40,905 nt of DNA from Phycisphaera mikurensis (lineage in GTDB: Bacteria > Planctomycetota > B15-G4 > JADJEK01). The notes under the pieces were generated by a model that saw only the letters and a program-made list of their open reading frames with translations, made no database searches and had not been told where the DNA came from. The number at the start of each line of letters is the position of its first letter. The first letter of the stretch is position 1. Below are positions 24,957-32,530 of the stretch, in pieces. The translations under genes and the position numbers were made by a program. Where the stretch lies: assembly GCA_020723465.1 (NCBI GenBank), contig DYIW01000003.1, forward strand, positions 9,682 to 50,586, in the 5' to 3' direction.

Positions 24957-27491
24957 CGCGAGCAGAGGGACGAGGGGTCGAGAGAAGCGCCGGTGCACGG
25001 GGCCGTGGCGAGGCGCGGCGCCGGCCGGCGGATCGCGGCCGGGCTGGCCGTGCTGATCTTCGCCGTGGCGTGGTGGTTCGTTGACGGCGGGCGCGATCCG
25101 GTCGTCGCGCCGCCCGGTCTATCCGAACAGGACGCGGCTGACGTCGCTCCCCCGCCCGAGCCGGCAGAGACGGCAGGAGAAGAGCGGGCGCCCTTGGTCG
25201 CGGAGCCCGTGCCCGTCGACGAGACCGCCCCGGCGATCGCCACGGTGTGCGCGCGCTTCGTCGATCAGCACGGCTCGCCCGTGGCGGGCGTGGCGCTCTG
25301 CCGCATCGCCGACAAGGACTCCGAAAGGGACTACGAGGAGCAGCCGGACAGGGACCCGACCCGCTACGCGGGTGTGCGCGCGGAAAGCGGCGCGGACGGC
25401 CGGGTCGTCCTCGAGGTGCCGCGCACCGAGGAGGACAGCGAGCCGGGCGCCGGCGACCGGTGGGAGGCGACCCTTGCCACGCGCTCTTCGCGCTTTGCCC
25501 CGCGCTGGACCGAGGCGGTGGTGTCGGCGGGCCGCGTGACGCACCTCGGGACGCTGCGTCTCGTTGCCGCGGGAACGGTCATCGGCCACGTGCGCGACGA
25601 CCGCGGCCAGCCGCTCGCGGGGTTCGAGGTGACCGCACGGGCGAACGCGGACGAGGAATGGACGCCCACGAACGCGGTGCGGCATCGCCTTGACCGAGCG
25701 GAAGTCGTGAGAAGCGAGACGGCGGTGGACGGCAGCTATCGGCTGGAGTCGGTGCCCGCGCGCCTGGCCATCCTCTCGGTGGAAGACGAGGAACGCACCG
25801 TGTCCGTGGAGCCAGGCGGCGTTCTCGAAGTCGACTTCGACCTGCCCTGGAACGACCAGTCCGGAGATGTGCGGTGCGTGGTGGTGGACCCGGAAGGCCG
25901 GCCGGTGCCGAGCGCGTTCTGGGAGACGGATGAGCAGGGCCGCACAGTGGACTCCAACGGGACGTTCTACTTGCCCAGGACGCCGTCCGGTGTGCTCGAG
26001 AGCGAACTCTCGGTCGACGACGAGACGCACCTCCATGCCCGGCGGACTTTCCCAGTCGGCACGCCACTGAACACGCTGCGCCGGATCACGCTCGAGCGGG
26101 CGGAGCAGATCGAGATCCAAGTGCGTGACGAGGAAGGACAGCCCGTCACTCTCTTCGCTGTGTGGCTCGAAGCGGAGAGCCCTGGCTTCCAGCACGGAAT
26201 CTGGGACCATAGGTCAGTTGCCGGCACGTGCCGGATCCCCAGACCGACCCAGCCGTTCGAGGTCTGCGTGTGGGCGCCCTGCTTCGAGGAGGCCTACCTC
26301 GGTCCCTTCGAGCCCTCGACCGTCGTCGAGCCGATCGTGGCCACATTGCGGCGCCGGCCGGGAGTGGTGAGCGGCCGGGTGACCTTCGAAGGCCGGCCCG
26401 TCGCTGGGGCGCGCATCCTGTTCGCGGCTGCTGGTGAGGGGATAGGCATCCAATGCCTTGGTTTCGCCTGCCGGAGCGAACCCGTGCCGGAGATAGACGT
26501 TGTCTGCTCGGACGAGCAGGGGCAGTTCCGTACTCCCCTGTGCTGGGAAGGACAGTACTTCGTGCGCGCCGAGGCAGCAGGCTTTGCGCCGGGCGAGGCC
26601 GGCCCGATCCACGTCCAGACGGATGCCGGCGCCGCCGGAGTCGAGATCGTCCTCTGCCGTGGCGGAACGCTCCGCGGCCGGGTGCTCGCGCCCCCTGACG
26701 TCGACCCGACCGGCATGATCGTCGGAATCTCCCGCGGCGACGGGTTCCCCAAGACGCAGCGGATCGCCCCGGACGGCACCTACGAGTTCACAGACCTGAC
26801 GCCCGGCCCGTGGCAGGTCGCGCCCCGCCAGTTCGAGATAGACCCGTCGCCAGACTCGATCGACCAGTACCTTGACCTGGACGGCCCTGACCTGGTGCCG
26901 GCGATCGTCTGGGACTGCGAGGTTCTCTCCGGGAAGGTCACGACCTTCGATCTCGACCTGCGCGGCTCGGGAGATGCGGTCCTACGCGGCCGCATCGAGG
27001 TCATCGGCCTCCCCGGCGCGCAGGCCTGGACCGTCCGGGCGGTCCACGAGGATTCGCCGGAAACGACCGCGTGGCAGGGCGGCATTGCGGCCGACGGCTC
27101 GTTCCTTCTTCGGTCCGCGCGGATTGGGCGTCATCGCGTCGTCATCATTACCTACTCGGGCCCACTGTCTCCCATGTGGATTGAGACTCACGTGGACCTC
27201 GCTCCGGGAGAGAACTCCTGGAGCCTGTCCTTCGCGACCGCCTCTCTCGAAGTGCGGACTACAGCGCCCAGGTATGTTCTCAACCTGGTTCATCGACAGG
27301 TCCGTAGCGCAGACACGATCTTCCTGTCCTCCCCCCTGTTCGGCGGGTACGGGACGCTTTCCCAGTGGCTCGTCCCCGCTGGCCGCGGCCAGATCGTGGA
27401 GTGGGGCGATCAAGGAAGCCCGGACCTCTGGCCGGTCCTGGCCGAAGTCGAAGTCCCGGCCGGCGGCGAGGCGCGCGTGGAGATCGAGTAG
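24954..27491 (+). CDS. Membrane-anchored protein with carboxypeptidase-regulatory-like repeats (paralog 2)
   Basis: 845 residues. Same plan as the gene at 22605: a basic/acidic N-terminus (MREQRDEGSREAP, aligning with MCEEWFEGTGEER of paralog 1), one transmembrane helix near residues 27-43 (IAAGLAVLIFAVAWWFV), a Pro/Glu-rich stalk, then CarboxypepD_reg-like sandwiches: CARFVDQHGSPVAGVALCRI, VIGHVRDDRGQPLAGFEVTA, VRCVVVDPEGRPVPSAFWET, VSGRVTFEGRPVAGARILFA and LRGRVLAPPDVDPTGMIVGI. Acidic loops (ADGRVVLEV, VDGSYRLESV, PDGTYEFTDL) follow several repeats. The two proteins have diverged heavily while the DNA just upstream has not. Predicted surface-exposed; function unknown. It converges with the SGNH-like gene. 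Confidence 0.86.
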   Translation: MREQRDEGSREAPVHGAVARRGAGRRIAAGLAVLIFAVAWWFVDGGRDPVVAPPGLSEQDAADVAPPPEPAETAGEERAPLVAEPVPVDETAPAIATVCARFVDQHGSPVAGVALCRIADKDSERDYEEQPDRDPTRYAGVRAESGADGRVVLEVPRTEEDSEPGAGDRWEATLATRSSRFAPRWTEAVVSAGRVTHLGTLRLVAAGTVIGHVRDDRGQPLAGFEVTARANADEEWTPTNAVRHRLDRAEVVRSETAVDGSYRLESVPARLAILSVEDEERTVSVEPGGVLEVDFDLPWNDQSGDVRCVVVDPEGRPVPSAFWETDEQGRTVDSNGTFYLPRTPSGVLESELSVDDETHLHARRTFPVGTPLNTLRRITLERAEQIEIQVRDEEGQPVTLFAVWLEAESPGFQHGIWDHRSVAGTCRIPRPTQPFEVCVWAPCFEEAYLGPFEPSTVVEPIVATLRRRPGVVSGRVTFEGRPVAGARILFAAAGEGIGIQCLGFACRSEPVPEIDVVCSDEQGQFRTPLCWEGQYFVRAEAAGFAPGEAGPIHVQTDAGAAGVEIVLCRGGTLRGRVLAPPDVDPTGMIVGISRGDGFPKTQRIAPDGTYEFTDLTPGPWQVAPRQFEIDPSPDSIDQYLDLDGPDLVPAIVWDCEVLSGKVTTFDLDLRGSGDAVLRGRIEVIGLPGAQAWTVRAVHEDSPETTAWQGGIAADGSFLLRSARIGRHRVVIITYSGPLSPMWIETHVDLAPGENSWSLSFATASLEVRTTAPRYVLNLVHRQVRSADTIFLSSPLFGGYGTLSQWLVPAGRGQIVEWGDQGSPDLWPVLAEVEVPAGGEARVEIE

Positions 27492-27508
27492 CCCCGCGCG
27501 ACCGCGCG

Positions 27509-28603
27509 CTACTTGCCCTCGGGCGGCAGCGGCAGCAGGCCCGCTTCCTTGAGCGCCTGGCCGACGGTCACGGCGAAGGCGCGATGCCCCTTGAGGCTCG
27601 GATGCCAGCCGTCGGCGAAAAGTTCCGACTCGAGCGCCTTGGGAAGGCGATCCGCGCCCTCGCCGAGGGCCTCGCGGTCGAGCAGGCGGAACTCCTCGCG
27701 CACGTCGGCGAGAGGGATTCCCTCGCGCTCCGCCACCCTGCGGATGGCGGCCGTGTACTCCTCGCCCAGGCCCTTCAGGAACTCCTCGCCATCCCGGCGC
27801 CGCGGCGGCGAGACCAGGACGAGGCGCCCGCCGTCTTCGCGGACCGCGCGGTTCAGGTCGGCGAGCGTTCGCTCGAACACGGCGAGAGGCACGCGCTGGA
27901 CCGTGCCCTGCGCCTCAGGCGGCGCCGCCTCCGCCGGCTTGCCGCCGAGCCCATCGAGCAGGCGGAAGAAGTCGTAGCGCAGCAAGAACTGCCGCAGGCG
28001 GTGGCCGAGGCTCGAGACGCGCGCGATCTTCTCCGGGTCGGTGAGGCCAGGCAGCGTCGTGAAGGCCTCGTTCACCGCGCCGAAGGCGGCCACCACCACG
28101 TCGGGCCGGTAGTCGCGCACCCGGCCGCGGTAGAGGCGCTCACCCTGCACCGCCGAGAAGCCGATGACGCCGAAGTTCAGCACCTCCACGTCGCAGCCGA
28201 AGGCGCGGAGGATCGCCTCCAGGCAGCGCGACCAGCACACGTCCTCGGCCACGTTGAAGCCGTACGTGCTCGAGTCGCCGAGCGTGGCGATGCGCAGGCG
28301 CGCGCTCTTGCCCGGCGGGTAGTAGGGGCCGCGGTAGCCGCCCTCGTTGATCGGCGCGCCGAAGACCATCACGCCGGGCCGCGGCTCCCACAGCCAGCGC
28401 GGGTGCTGGCGGAACTCGCCGCGCGGCGAGTTCATCTCGCGGTCGCGCGGGCCGTTCCAGACGATGATGGGATCCTCGGGATAGGGCGCGACGTTGAGCG
28501 AGGCGACCACGAACTCGGCGAGCGCGAGCAGCAGCACCGGGGCGGCGGCGGCGAGCGCGACTCTCGCGGCCAGCGCGGGCTTCCTGCGTTCGTTTGCGGC
28601 CAT
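27509..28603 (-). CDS. SGNH/GDSL-hydrolase-like membrane-anchored protein
   Basis: 364 residues from ATG at 28603. An N-terminal membrane segment (residues ~13-34, ARVALAAAAPVLLLALAEFV) is followed by an extracytoplasmic SGNH-like domain. Block I is ATLGDSSTYGFNV, with nucleophile-position Ser in GDSS. A block-III-like segment reads VAAFGAVNEAF, where the canonical G-x-N-D is changed to G-A-V-N-E. Block V is FADGWHPSLKGH, with the catalytic Asp and His. Related proteins act as esterases or O-acetyl-modifying enzymes on glycans; substrate is unknown. A longer frame from TTG at 28678 is possible but adds an Arg/Ala-rich stretch. A -10-like TATCTT lies 7 nt before the ATG. It is divergent from the BlaI-type gene and may share its operator. 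Confidence 0.85.
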   Translation of the reverse strand: MAANERRKPALAARVALAAAAPVLLLALAEFVVASLNVAPYPEDPIIVWNGPRDREMNSPRGEFRQHPRWLWEPRPGVMVFGAPINEGGYRGPYYPPGKSARLRIATLGDSSTYGFNVAEDVCWSRCLEAILRAFGCDVEVLNFGVIGFSAVQGERLYRGRVRDYRPDVVVAAFGAVNEAFTTLPGLTDPEKIARVSSLGHRLRQFLLRYDFFRLLDGLGGKPAEAAPPEAQGTVQRVPLAVFERTLADLNRAVREDGGRLVLVSPPRRRDGEEFLKGLGEEYTAAIRRVAEREGIPLADVREEFRLLDREALGEGADRLPKALESELFADGWHPSLKGHRAFAVTVGQALKEAGLLPLPPEGK

Positions 28604-28610
28604 GCCCCAG

Positions 28611-28616
28611 AAGATA
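28611..28616 (-). promoter_or_regulatory. -10-like box TATCTT directly upstream of the SGNH-like gene
   Basis: TATCTT (minus strand) ends 7 nt before the ATG at 28603, with no ribosome site between, consistent with a leaderless transcript. Confidence 0.4.
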
Positions 28617-28679
28617 CGCCCGCGCCGCGCCAGCGCGGCGCGGATTCGCCGCACGGCGAGCTTGCCCGCGGCGCGCAAT

Positions 28680-28697
28680 CTCCTAAACTGTTAGGAG
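28680..28697. promoter_or_regulatory. Palindromic operator candidate for the BlaI-type repressor
   Basis: CTCCTAA-ACTG-TTAGGAG: perfect 7-bp arms (28680-28686 and 28691-28697). It ends one base before the ATG of the blaI-like gene and covers a -10-like TAAACT (28684-28689), so a bound dimer would block its own promoter. The right arm supplies AGGAG, 7 nt before an alternative GTG start at 28705. It also lies upstream of the divergent SGNH-like gene. Confidence 0.6.
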
Positions 28698-28698
28698 T

Positions 28699-29112
28699 AT
28701 GTCTGTGCACCGCACGCGCACGCTGCTCACCAACCTCGAGCTCGCGATCATGCGCGAGGTCTGGGCCGCGGCGCCCGAGCCGCTTACGGTGCGCGAGGCG
28801 GCTGATCGCCTGAACCGCGGCCGGCGCCGGCCGCTGGCCTACAACACGGTCCAGACCATGCTCGCCATCCTCAGGGAGAAGGGCGTGGTGGAAGCGCGCG
28901 CCGGGCCGGGCCGCGCCCACTGCTTCCGCGCCCGGGTCACGCGCCAGCAGGTCACGACCTCGATGGTCGGCGACCTCATCGACCGCCTGTTCGACGGCAA
29001 GGTCGAGCCGCTGCTGCTGCAGCTCGTCGGCGGCGAGTCCCTCGGCCGCGCCGAGCTCGAGCGCCTGCGCCTCCTCATCGAGAACCAGCTGCGCGCCGGG
29101 GAAGCGCGCTGA
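28699..29112 (+). CDS. BlaI/MecI/CopY-family transcriptional repressor
   Basis: 137 residues, typical for the family (~120-140). The N-terminal winged helix is clear: LTNLELAIMREVWAAAPEPL, TVREAADRLNRGRR and the recognition helix region LAYNTVQTMLAILREKGVVE, then the wing (AGPGRAHCFRARVTR) and a C-terminal dimerisation helix. BlaI-type repressors bind dyad operators and are usually inactivated by a partner BlaR1 sensor protease (M56 family). No such gene is adjacent, so this is a solitary regulator in this window. Start is ambiguous: ATG at 28699 would give a leaderless message (TAAACT 9 nt upstream), whereas GTG at 28705 has AGGAG at ideal spacing. Likely autoregulated through the overlapping palindrome. 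Confidence 0.92.
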   Translation: MSVHRTRTLLTNLELAIMREVWAAAPEPLTVREAADRLNRGRRRPLAYNTVQTMLAILREKGVVEARAGPGRAHCFRARVTRQQVTTSMVGDLIDRLFDGKVEPLLLQLVGGESLGRAELERLRLLIENQLRAGEAR

Positions 29113-29130
29113 ACGGCGGACCCGCCGCGC

Positions 29131-29136
29131 TATACT
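29131..29136 (+). promoter_or_regulatory. -10 box TATACT directly upstream of folE
   Basis: TATACT, 6 nt before the folE ATG at 29143 in an otherwise GC-rich stretch. No Shine-Dalgarno sequence is present. Transcription starting 6-7 nt after the box would begin at the start codon. Confidence 0.5.
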
Positions 29137-29142
29137 CCGAGC

Positions 29143-29715
29143 ATGGCAGATCAGGAGCGCATCCGCTCCGCCGTCAGGGAGATCCTGATCGCGGTGGGCG
29201 AGAATCCGGACCGCGAGGGCCTGCGCGACACGCCGGCGCGCGTGGCCCGCATGTACGACGAGCTTTTCTCGGGGCTGGGCGAGGATCCGGCCGCGTACCT
29301 CGACCGCTTCTTCGACGAGGACCACCACGAGCTGGTGCTGGTGAAGGACATCCCCTTCGACTCGTTCTGCGAGCACCACCTCATGCCCTTCACCGGCCAC
29401 GCGCACGTGGCCTACATCCCGGCGGGGCGCGTGGTCGGCCTGTCGAAGATCGCGCGCGTGGTCGAAGGGTACGCGCGCCGGCCCCAGGTGCAGGAGCGCC
29501 TGACCAGCCAGATCGCCGACGTGTTCATGGAGAAGCTCACGCCCAAGGGCGTCGCCGTGGTGATCGAGGCGGTGCACACGTGCATGACCGTGCGCGGGGT
29601 GCGCAAACCCGGGGCGAAGATGGTGACCTCGGCCCTGCGCGGCGTGTTCCACAAGAGCGGCCCGGCGCGCAGCGAGGTGATGTCGCTCATCCTCTCCGGG
29701 AACGGGCGCAGCTAG
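29143..29715 (+). CDS. folE: GTP cyclohydrolase I
   Basis: 190 residues, family-typical. It converts GTP to 7,8-dihydroneopterin triphosphate, the entry to folate and 7-deazaguanine (queuosine) synthesis. Zinc ligands are visible: Cys76 and His79 in [11 protein letters not shown] and Cys147 in HTCMTVRGV. Other family motifs are [53 protein letters not shown] and [15 protein letters not shown]. It is followed at 31 nt by queD, the next enzyme towards queuosine, suggesting this copy feeds tRNA modification (inference). A near-adjacent TATACT suggests a leaderless transcript. Confidence 0.97.
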   Translation: MADQERIRSAVREILIAVGENPDREGLRDTPARVARMYDELFSGLGEDPAAYLDRFFDEDHHELVLVKDIPFDSFCEHHLMPFTGHAHVAYIPAGRVVGLSKIARVVEGYARRPQVQERLTSQIADVFMEKLTPKGVAVVIEAVHTCMTVRGVRKPGAKMVTSALRGVFHKSGPARSEVMSLILSGNGRS

Positions 29716-29746
29716 CCAAGCCGCCGCAGCGAGCAGGTTTTGATCC

Positions 29747-30094
29747 ATGCTGGTCTCGAAGATCTTCGACTTCCACGCCGCGCATCAGCTCACCGAGTAC
29801 CACGGCGACTGCGAACGGCTCCACGGCCACACCTACAAGGTGATCGTCACCATCGACCATCCGGTGCAGGAAGACGGGCTGGCGCTCGACTTCGCGGTCC
29901 TGGAGAAGCTGGTCTGGGAGAAGGCCGTCGGCCTCCTCGACCACTCCTTCCTCAACGACCACATGAAGAACCCCTCGGCCGAGAACATCGTGGTCTGGCT
30001 GTGGCAGAAGCTGGCCGGTGCGCTGCCCGTGACGCTGCACGAGATCGTGCTCTACGAGACGCCGACCTCCTTCGTGACCTACCGCGGCGCGTGA
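29747..30094 (+). CDS. queD: 6-carboxy-5,6,7,8-tetrahydropterin synthase
   Basis: 115 residues, the usual size. It converts dihydroneopterin triphosphate to 6-carboxytetrahydropterin, the second step to queuosine precursor preQ0. Zinc ligands His13, His26 and His28 lie in FHAAHQL and the C-x3-HGH motif (C22-ERL-HGH), which together with catalytic Cys22 distinguishes QueD from PTPS forms lacking that Cys. LLDHSFLND and NPSAENI are also conserved. ATG at 29747 follows a GCAGG-containing leader with loose spacing. It sits between folE and dus, with dus starting one base after its stop. queE, queC and tgt are not in the window. Confidence 0.96.
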   Translation: MLVSKIFDFHAAHQLTEYHGDCERLHGHTYKVIVTIDHPVQEDGLALDFAVLEKLVWEKAVGLLDHSFLNDHMKNPSAENIVVWLWQKLAGALPVTLHEIVLYETPTSFVTYRGA

Positions 30095-30095
30095 C

Positions 30096-31283
30096 GTGGA
30101 CCGGGCCTACCTGAGCGCCGCGAACCGCGCCGTGCCGCTGGCGGCGCCGGACGAGTTCGCGCCGCTCCGCCTCGGCGGGCTCGCCGCGTTCCCGCCGGTG
30201 GTGCTCGCGCCCATGGCCGGCGTGACGAACTCGCCCTTCCGGCTGCTGTGCCGCGGCTTCGGCCCCGGCCTGTTCGTGTCCGAGATGATCACCGCGCGGG
30301 GCTTCGTCGAGGGCAACTGGAAGACGCGCCTCCTGGCCTCGTTCGCACCGGACGAGCGGCCGCGCTCCATCCAGCTCTACGGCACGGACGAACGCTTCCT
30401 CGGCGAGGCCGTGCGCGAGCTCGTCGCGGACGGCGGCATCGAGCACGTCGACCTCAACTTCGGCTGCCCGGTGCGCAAGGTGACCGCGCACGGCGGCGGC
30501 GCCGCCATCCCCCTCAGGCCGAAGCTCATGGCGCGCCTCGTGGCCGCCGCGGTGGCGGGCGCGGGCGGCGCGCCGGTGACCGTCAAGGTCCGCAAGGGCA
30601 TCGACGAGGAGCGCCTCACCTACCTTGAAGCCGGCCGCGTGGCCGAAGAGGCGGGCGCGGCCGCGGTGGGCCTGCACGCCCGCACCGCGGCGCAGCTCTA
30701 CGACGGCGCGGCCGACTGGGACGCGATCGCCGAGCTCAAGGCGAACGTCTCCATCCCGGTGCTCGGCAACGGCGACGTGTTCGAGGCGCACGACGCCCTG
30801 CGCATGATGCGCCAGTGCGCGTGCGACGGCGTCATCATCGGCCGCGGCTGCCTGGGGCGGCCGTGGCTGTTCCGCGACCTCGCCAGCGTGTTCTCCGGCC
30901 AGGAGCCGCCCGACCCGCCCTGCCTGGGGGAAGTGGCGGACGTCGCCATGCGGCACGCGCGGGCTCTCTCAGCCTTCTTCGGCGAGATGATCGGCGTGTG
31001 CCACATGCGCCGCCACGGCGCCTGGTACACCAAGGGCTTCCCCGGCACGGCGGCGCTGCGCGCGCGCCTGAACCGGGCCACGTCGCTCGCCGACCTGGCC
31101 GCCCTCTTCGGTGAGCTGCCGCGCGACCTGCCCTTCCCGGTCGCGTCGGTGCGCGCCCGCCGCGCCAAGGGCAGCGGCACGCAGCGCGTCGCCCTGCCGC
31201 CGGACCTGGTCGACGCCGGATGCGAGGCGCTGCCGCCCGAGGCGGCCGTGGACGAAGCGGCGGGCTGGGTGCAGGGAGGCTGA
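30096..31283 (+). CDS. dus: tRNA-dihydrouridine synthase
   Basis: 395 residues, GTG start one base after the queD stop. It reduces uridine to dihydrouridine in tRNA D-loops using FMN and NADPH. Signature segments: VVLAPMAGVTNSPFRLLCR (FMN site), SIQLYGTDERFLGEAV, VDLNFGCPVRKVTAHGGGAA with the active-site Cys in GCP, VTVKVRKGIDEE, VGLHARTAAQLYDGAADWD, IPVLGNGDVF and IIGRGCLGRPWLF. It is most like the DusB/general Dus branch. The last ~40 residues (after about 355) are a low-complexity Ala/Pro/Glu extension. Co-directional with folE and queD, forming a small tRNA-modification cluster; the selenoprotein-like redoxin starts 3 nt after its stop. Confidence 0.95.
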   Translation: MDRAYLSAANRAVPLAAPDEFAPLRLGGLAAFPPVVLAPMAGVTNSPFRLLCRGFGPGLFVSEMITARGFVEGNWKTRLLASFAPDERPRSIQLYGTDERFLGEAVRELVADGGIEHVDLNFGCPVRKVTAHGGGAAIPLRPKLMARLVAAAVAGAGGAPVTVKVRKGIDEERLTYLEAGRVAEEAGAAAVGLHARTAAQLYDGAADWDAIAELKANVSIPVLGNGDVFEAHDALRMMRQCACDGVIIGRGCLGRPWLFRDLASVFSGQEPPDPPCLGEVADVAMRHARALSAFFGEMIGVCHMRRHGAWYTKGFPGTAALRARLNRATSLADLAALFGELPRDLPFPVASVRARRAKGSGTQRVALPPDLVDAGCEALPPEAAVDEAAGWVQGG

Positions 31284-31285
31284 CC

Positions 31286-32014
31286 GTGTACCTCCTCGCC
31301 TCCGTCCTCGTCGCCGCCTTTGCCACGTACGCGTACGTCGGCTTGCGCTGGTGCGCGCTGCAGCGCCATCCCCTCGCGATCTACGCGATGCTGCTCTTCT
31401 GCGCGCTGCTCGCGGTCCTGCACCTGAGGAGCCCCGGCCACCTGCTGCTGCGGCTCGCCGCGCTCGTCCCCTTGCTCTATGTCGCGGTCTTCGTCTTCGC
31501 CGTGGCCGTGCTGCATGACTACGGCGAGGAGCGGCCCGCGGGTCCGGAGATCGGCGGCGTCTTCCCGCGCCTGGAGCTGAAGGACGCGAGGAGCGGCGCT
31601 CCGGTCGAGGCCGGCGTGGCGCCGCCGGGCGGACTGCAGCTCATCGTGCTGTTCCGCGGCTTCTGGTGACCCTCATGCGTCGCGGAGCTGGTCCGGCTCC
31701 AGGATGAAGACGCCGCCCTGCAGGAGGCGGGAATCTCGGTCGTGGCCGCGAGCAGCGACGGCACCGGCACGGCGCAGAGGAAGGCCGAGAGCCTCGGCCT
31801 GACCTTCCCGGTGCTCTGCGACGAGCGCGGCCGGCTCATGGACGCGCTTGGCCTGCGCCACAAGAAGGGCGGGCCGGACCGCTCGGACGTCTTCTACGCC
31901 ACCCTCTTCCTGGTGGACGAGCGCGGCGCGGTGAAGTGGAAGCACGCGACCGACAACGTGGGCGCGCGCGCCACGCCCGGCGAGATCCTCGCGGCCGCGG
32001 CCGCGGCGCGCTGA
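31286..32014 (+). CDS. Membrane-anchored redoxin with in-frame TGA: probable selenoprotein (UxxC)
   Basis: 242 residues if TGA at 31667-31669 is read as selenocysteine (residue 128). GTG at 31286 lies 3 nt after the dus stop. Residues 1-75 form three membrane helices (YLLASVLVAAFATYAYVGL, AIYAMLLFCALLAVLHL, LALVPLLYVAVFVFAVAVL-like). Residues ~90-242 are an AhpC/TSA-redoxin domain: LQLIVLFRGFW, then U-P-S-C131, VAELVRLQDEDAALQEAGI, VVAASSDG, LGLTFPVLCDERGRLMDALG and FYATLFLVDERGAVKW. Family members carry FW-C-P-x-C here, so the TGA replaces exactly the first redox Cys. The frame is uninterrupted on both sides and codon bias is unchanged. A SECIS-like hairpin follows. Predicted thiol/selenol peroxidase or disulfide reductase at the membrane. 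The alternative is a nonsense mutation. selABCD are not in this window. Confidence 0.82.
31673..31707 (+). promoter_or_regulatory. Bacterial SECIS-like element downstream of the in-frame TGA
   Basis: Upper stem GGAGC (31684-31688) with GCTCC (31696-31700), extendable by a T-G pair (31689 and 31695) to leave a five-base loop GGTCC. Lower stem TCAT (31673-31676) with ATGA (31704-31707) across an asymmetric internal loop. There are 20 nt between TGA and the first loop G. Bacterial SECIS elements typically place a G in the first loop positions about 16-37 nt after UGA, and the E. coli fdhF loop also carries GGUC. The hairpin is also coding, and no folding program was run. Confidence 0.6.
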
Positions 32015-32026
32015 GGCCGGCCGCGC

Positions 32027-32032
32027 TATGCT
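32027..32032 (+). promoter_or_regulatory. -10-like box TATGCT upstream of the coiled-coil lipoprotein
   Basis: TATGCT preceded by CCGCGC, 51 nt before the ATG at 32084, leaving room for a leader with AGGAG at 32071-32075. Confidence 0.35.
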
Positions 32033-32083
32033 GATGGGCCAGCGGAGCGCACGCGCGCCCCGCAACCGAGAGGAGCCGACACG

Positions 32084-32503
32084 ATGAAGATCCACCTGCT
32101 GCTCGCCGCCGCGCTCGCGCTCTCCGCGCTCCACGGCTGCGGCGACGACGAGAAGGCCCGGAACGCCCGCGAGAAGATCGGCGAGGCGATCGACGCCACC
32201 TCCGAGTACCTGAACGCGGCCCAGCAGGAGTTCGTCAAGAACGCCGAGACGCGGCTCGCGTCGGCCAAGACCCGCTACGAGGAGCTGAAGACGCGCGCCG
32301 CGGAGGCGCAGGGCCAGGCGCGCGAGGAGCTGGATCACGCGGTCGAGGAGCTGCGCCTGAAGCTCGCTGCCGCGGACGAGCGGCTGCGCGAGCTCAAGTC
32401 GCGTTCCGGCAAGGCGTGGGAGGAGCTCTCGGCCGGCTTCGACGCCGCGCTCGGTGACGTGAGCACGGCGGTCGAGGCCGCGTGGCAGCACCTGACGAAG
32501 TAG
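32084..32503 (+). CDS. Coiled-coil lipoprotein of unknown function
   Basis: 139 residues. ATG at 32084 is preceded by AGGAG at 8-nt spacing. The signal MKIHLLLAAALALSALHGC ends with a lipobox-like LHGC (Cys19; His at -2 is atypical), so lipidation is likely but not certain. The rest (residues ~25-135) is almost entirely heptad-rich helix with alternating charged residues, for example RLASAKTRYEELKTRAAEAQ and ELRLKLAAADERLRELKS, resembling apolipoprotein- or LEA-like helical proteins. No catalytic residues. It may act as a periplasmic spacer or membrane-associated structural protein. The next gene, at 32531, is co-directional and also exported. Confidence 0.85.
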   Translation: MKIHLLLAAALALSALHGCGDDEKARNAREKIGEAIDATSEYLNAAQQEFVKNAETRLASAKTRYEELKTRAAEAQGQAREELDHAVEELRLKLAAADERLRELKSRSGKAWEELSAGFDAALGDVSTAVEAAWQHLTK

Positions 32504-32530
32504 GCGCGGCGCGCGTCGCCGAAGACCGCC

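Noticed and set aside
31742-32014. A separate short thioredoxin-like gene starting at 31742
   Set aside because: Its beginning lies inside the redoxin fold, without the FW-x-P-x-C strand and helix. It is in frame with 31286-31669 and joined by a single TGA, so one gene with Sec (or, less likely, a nonsense mutation) explains it better.
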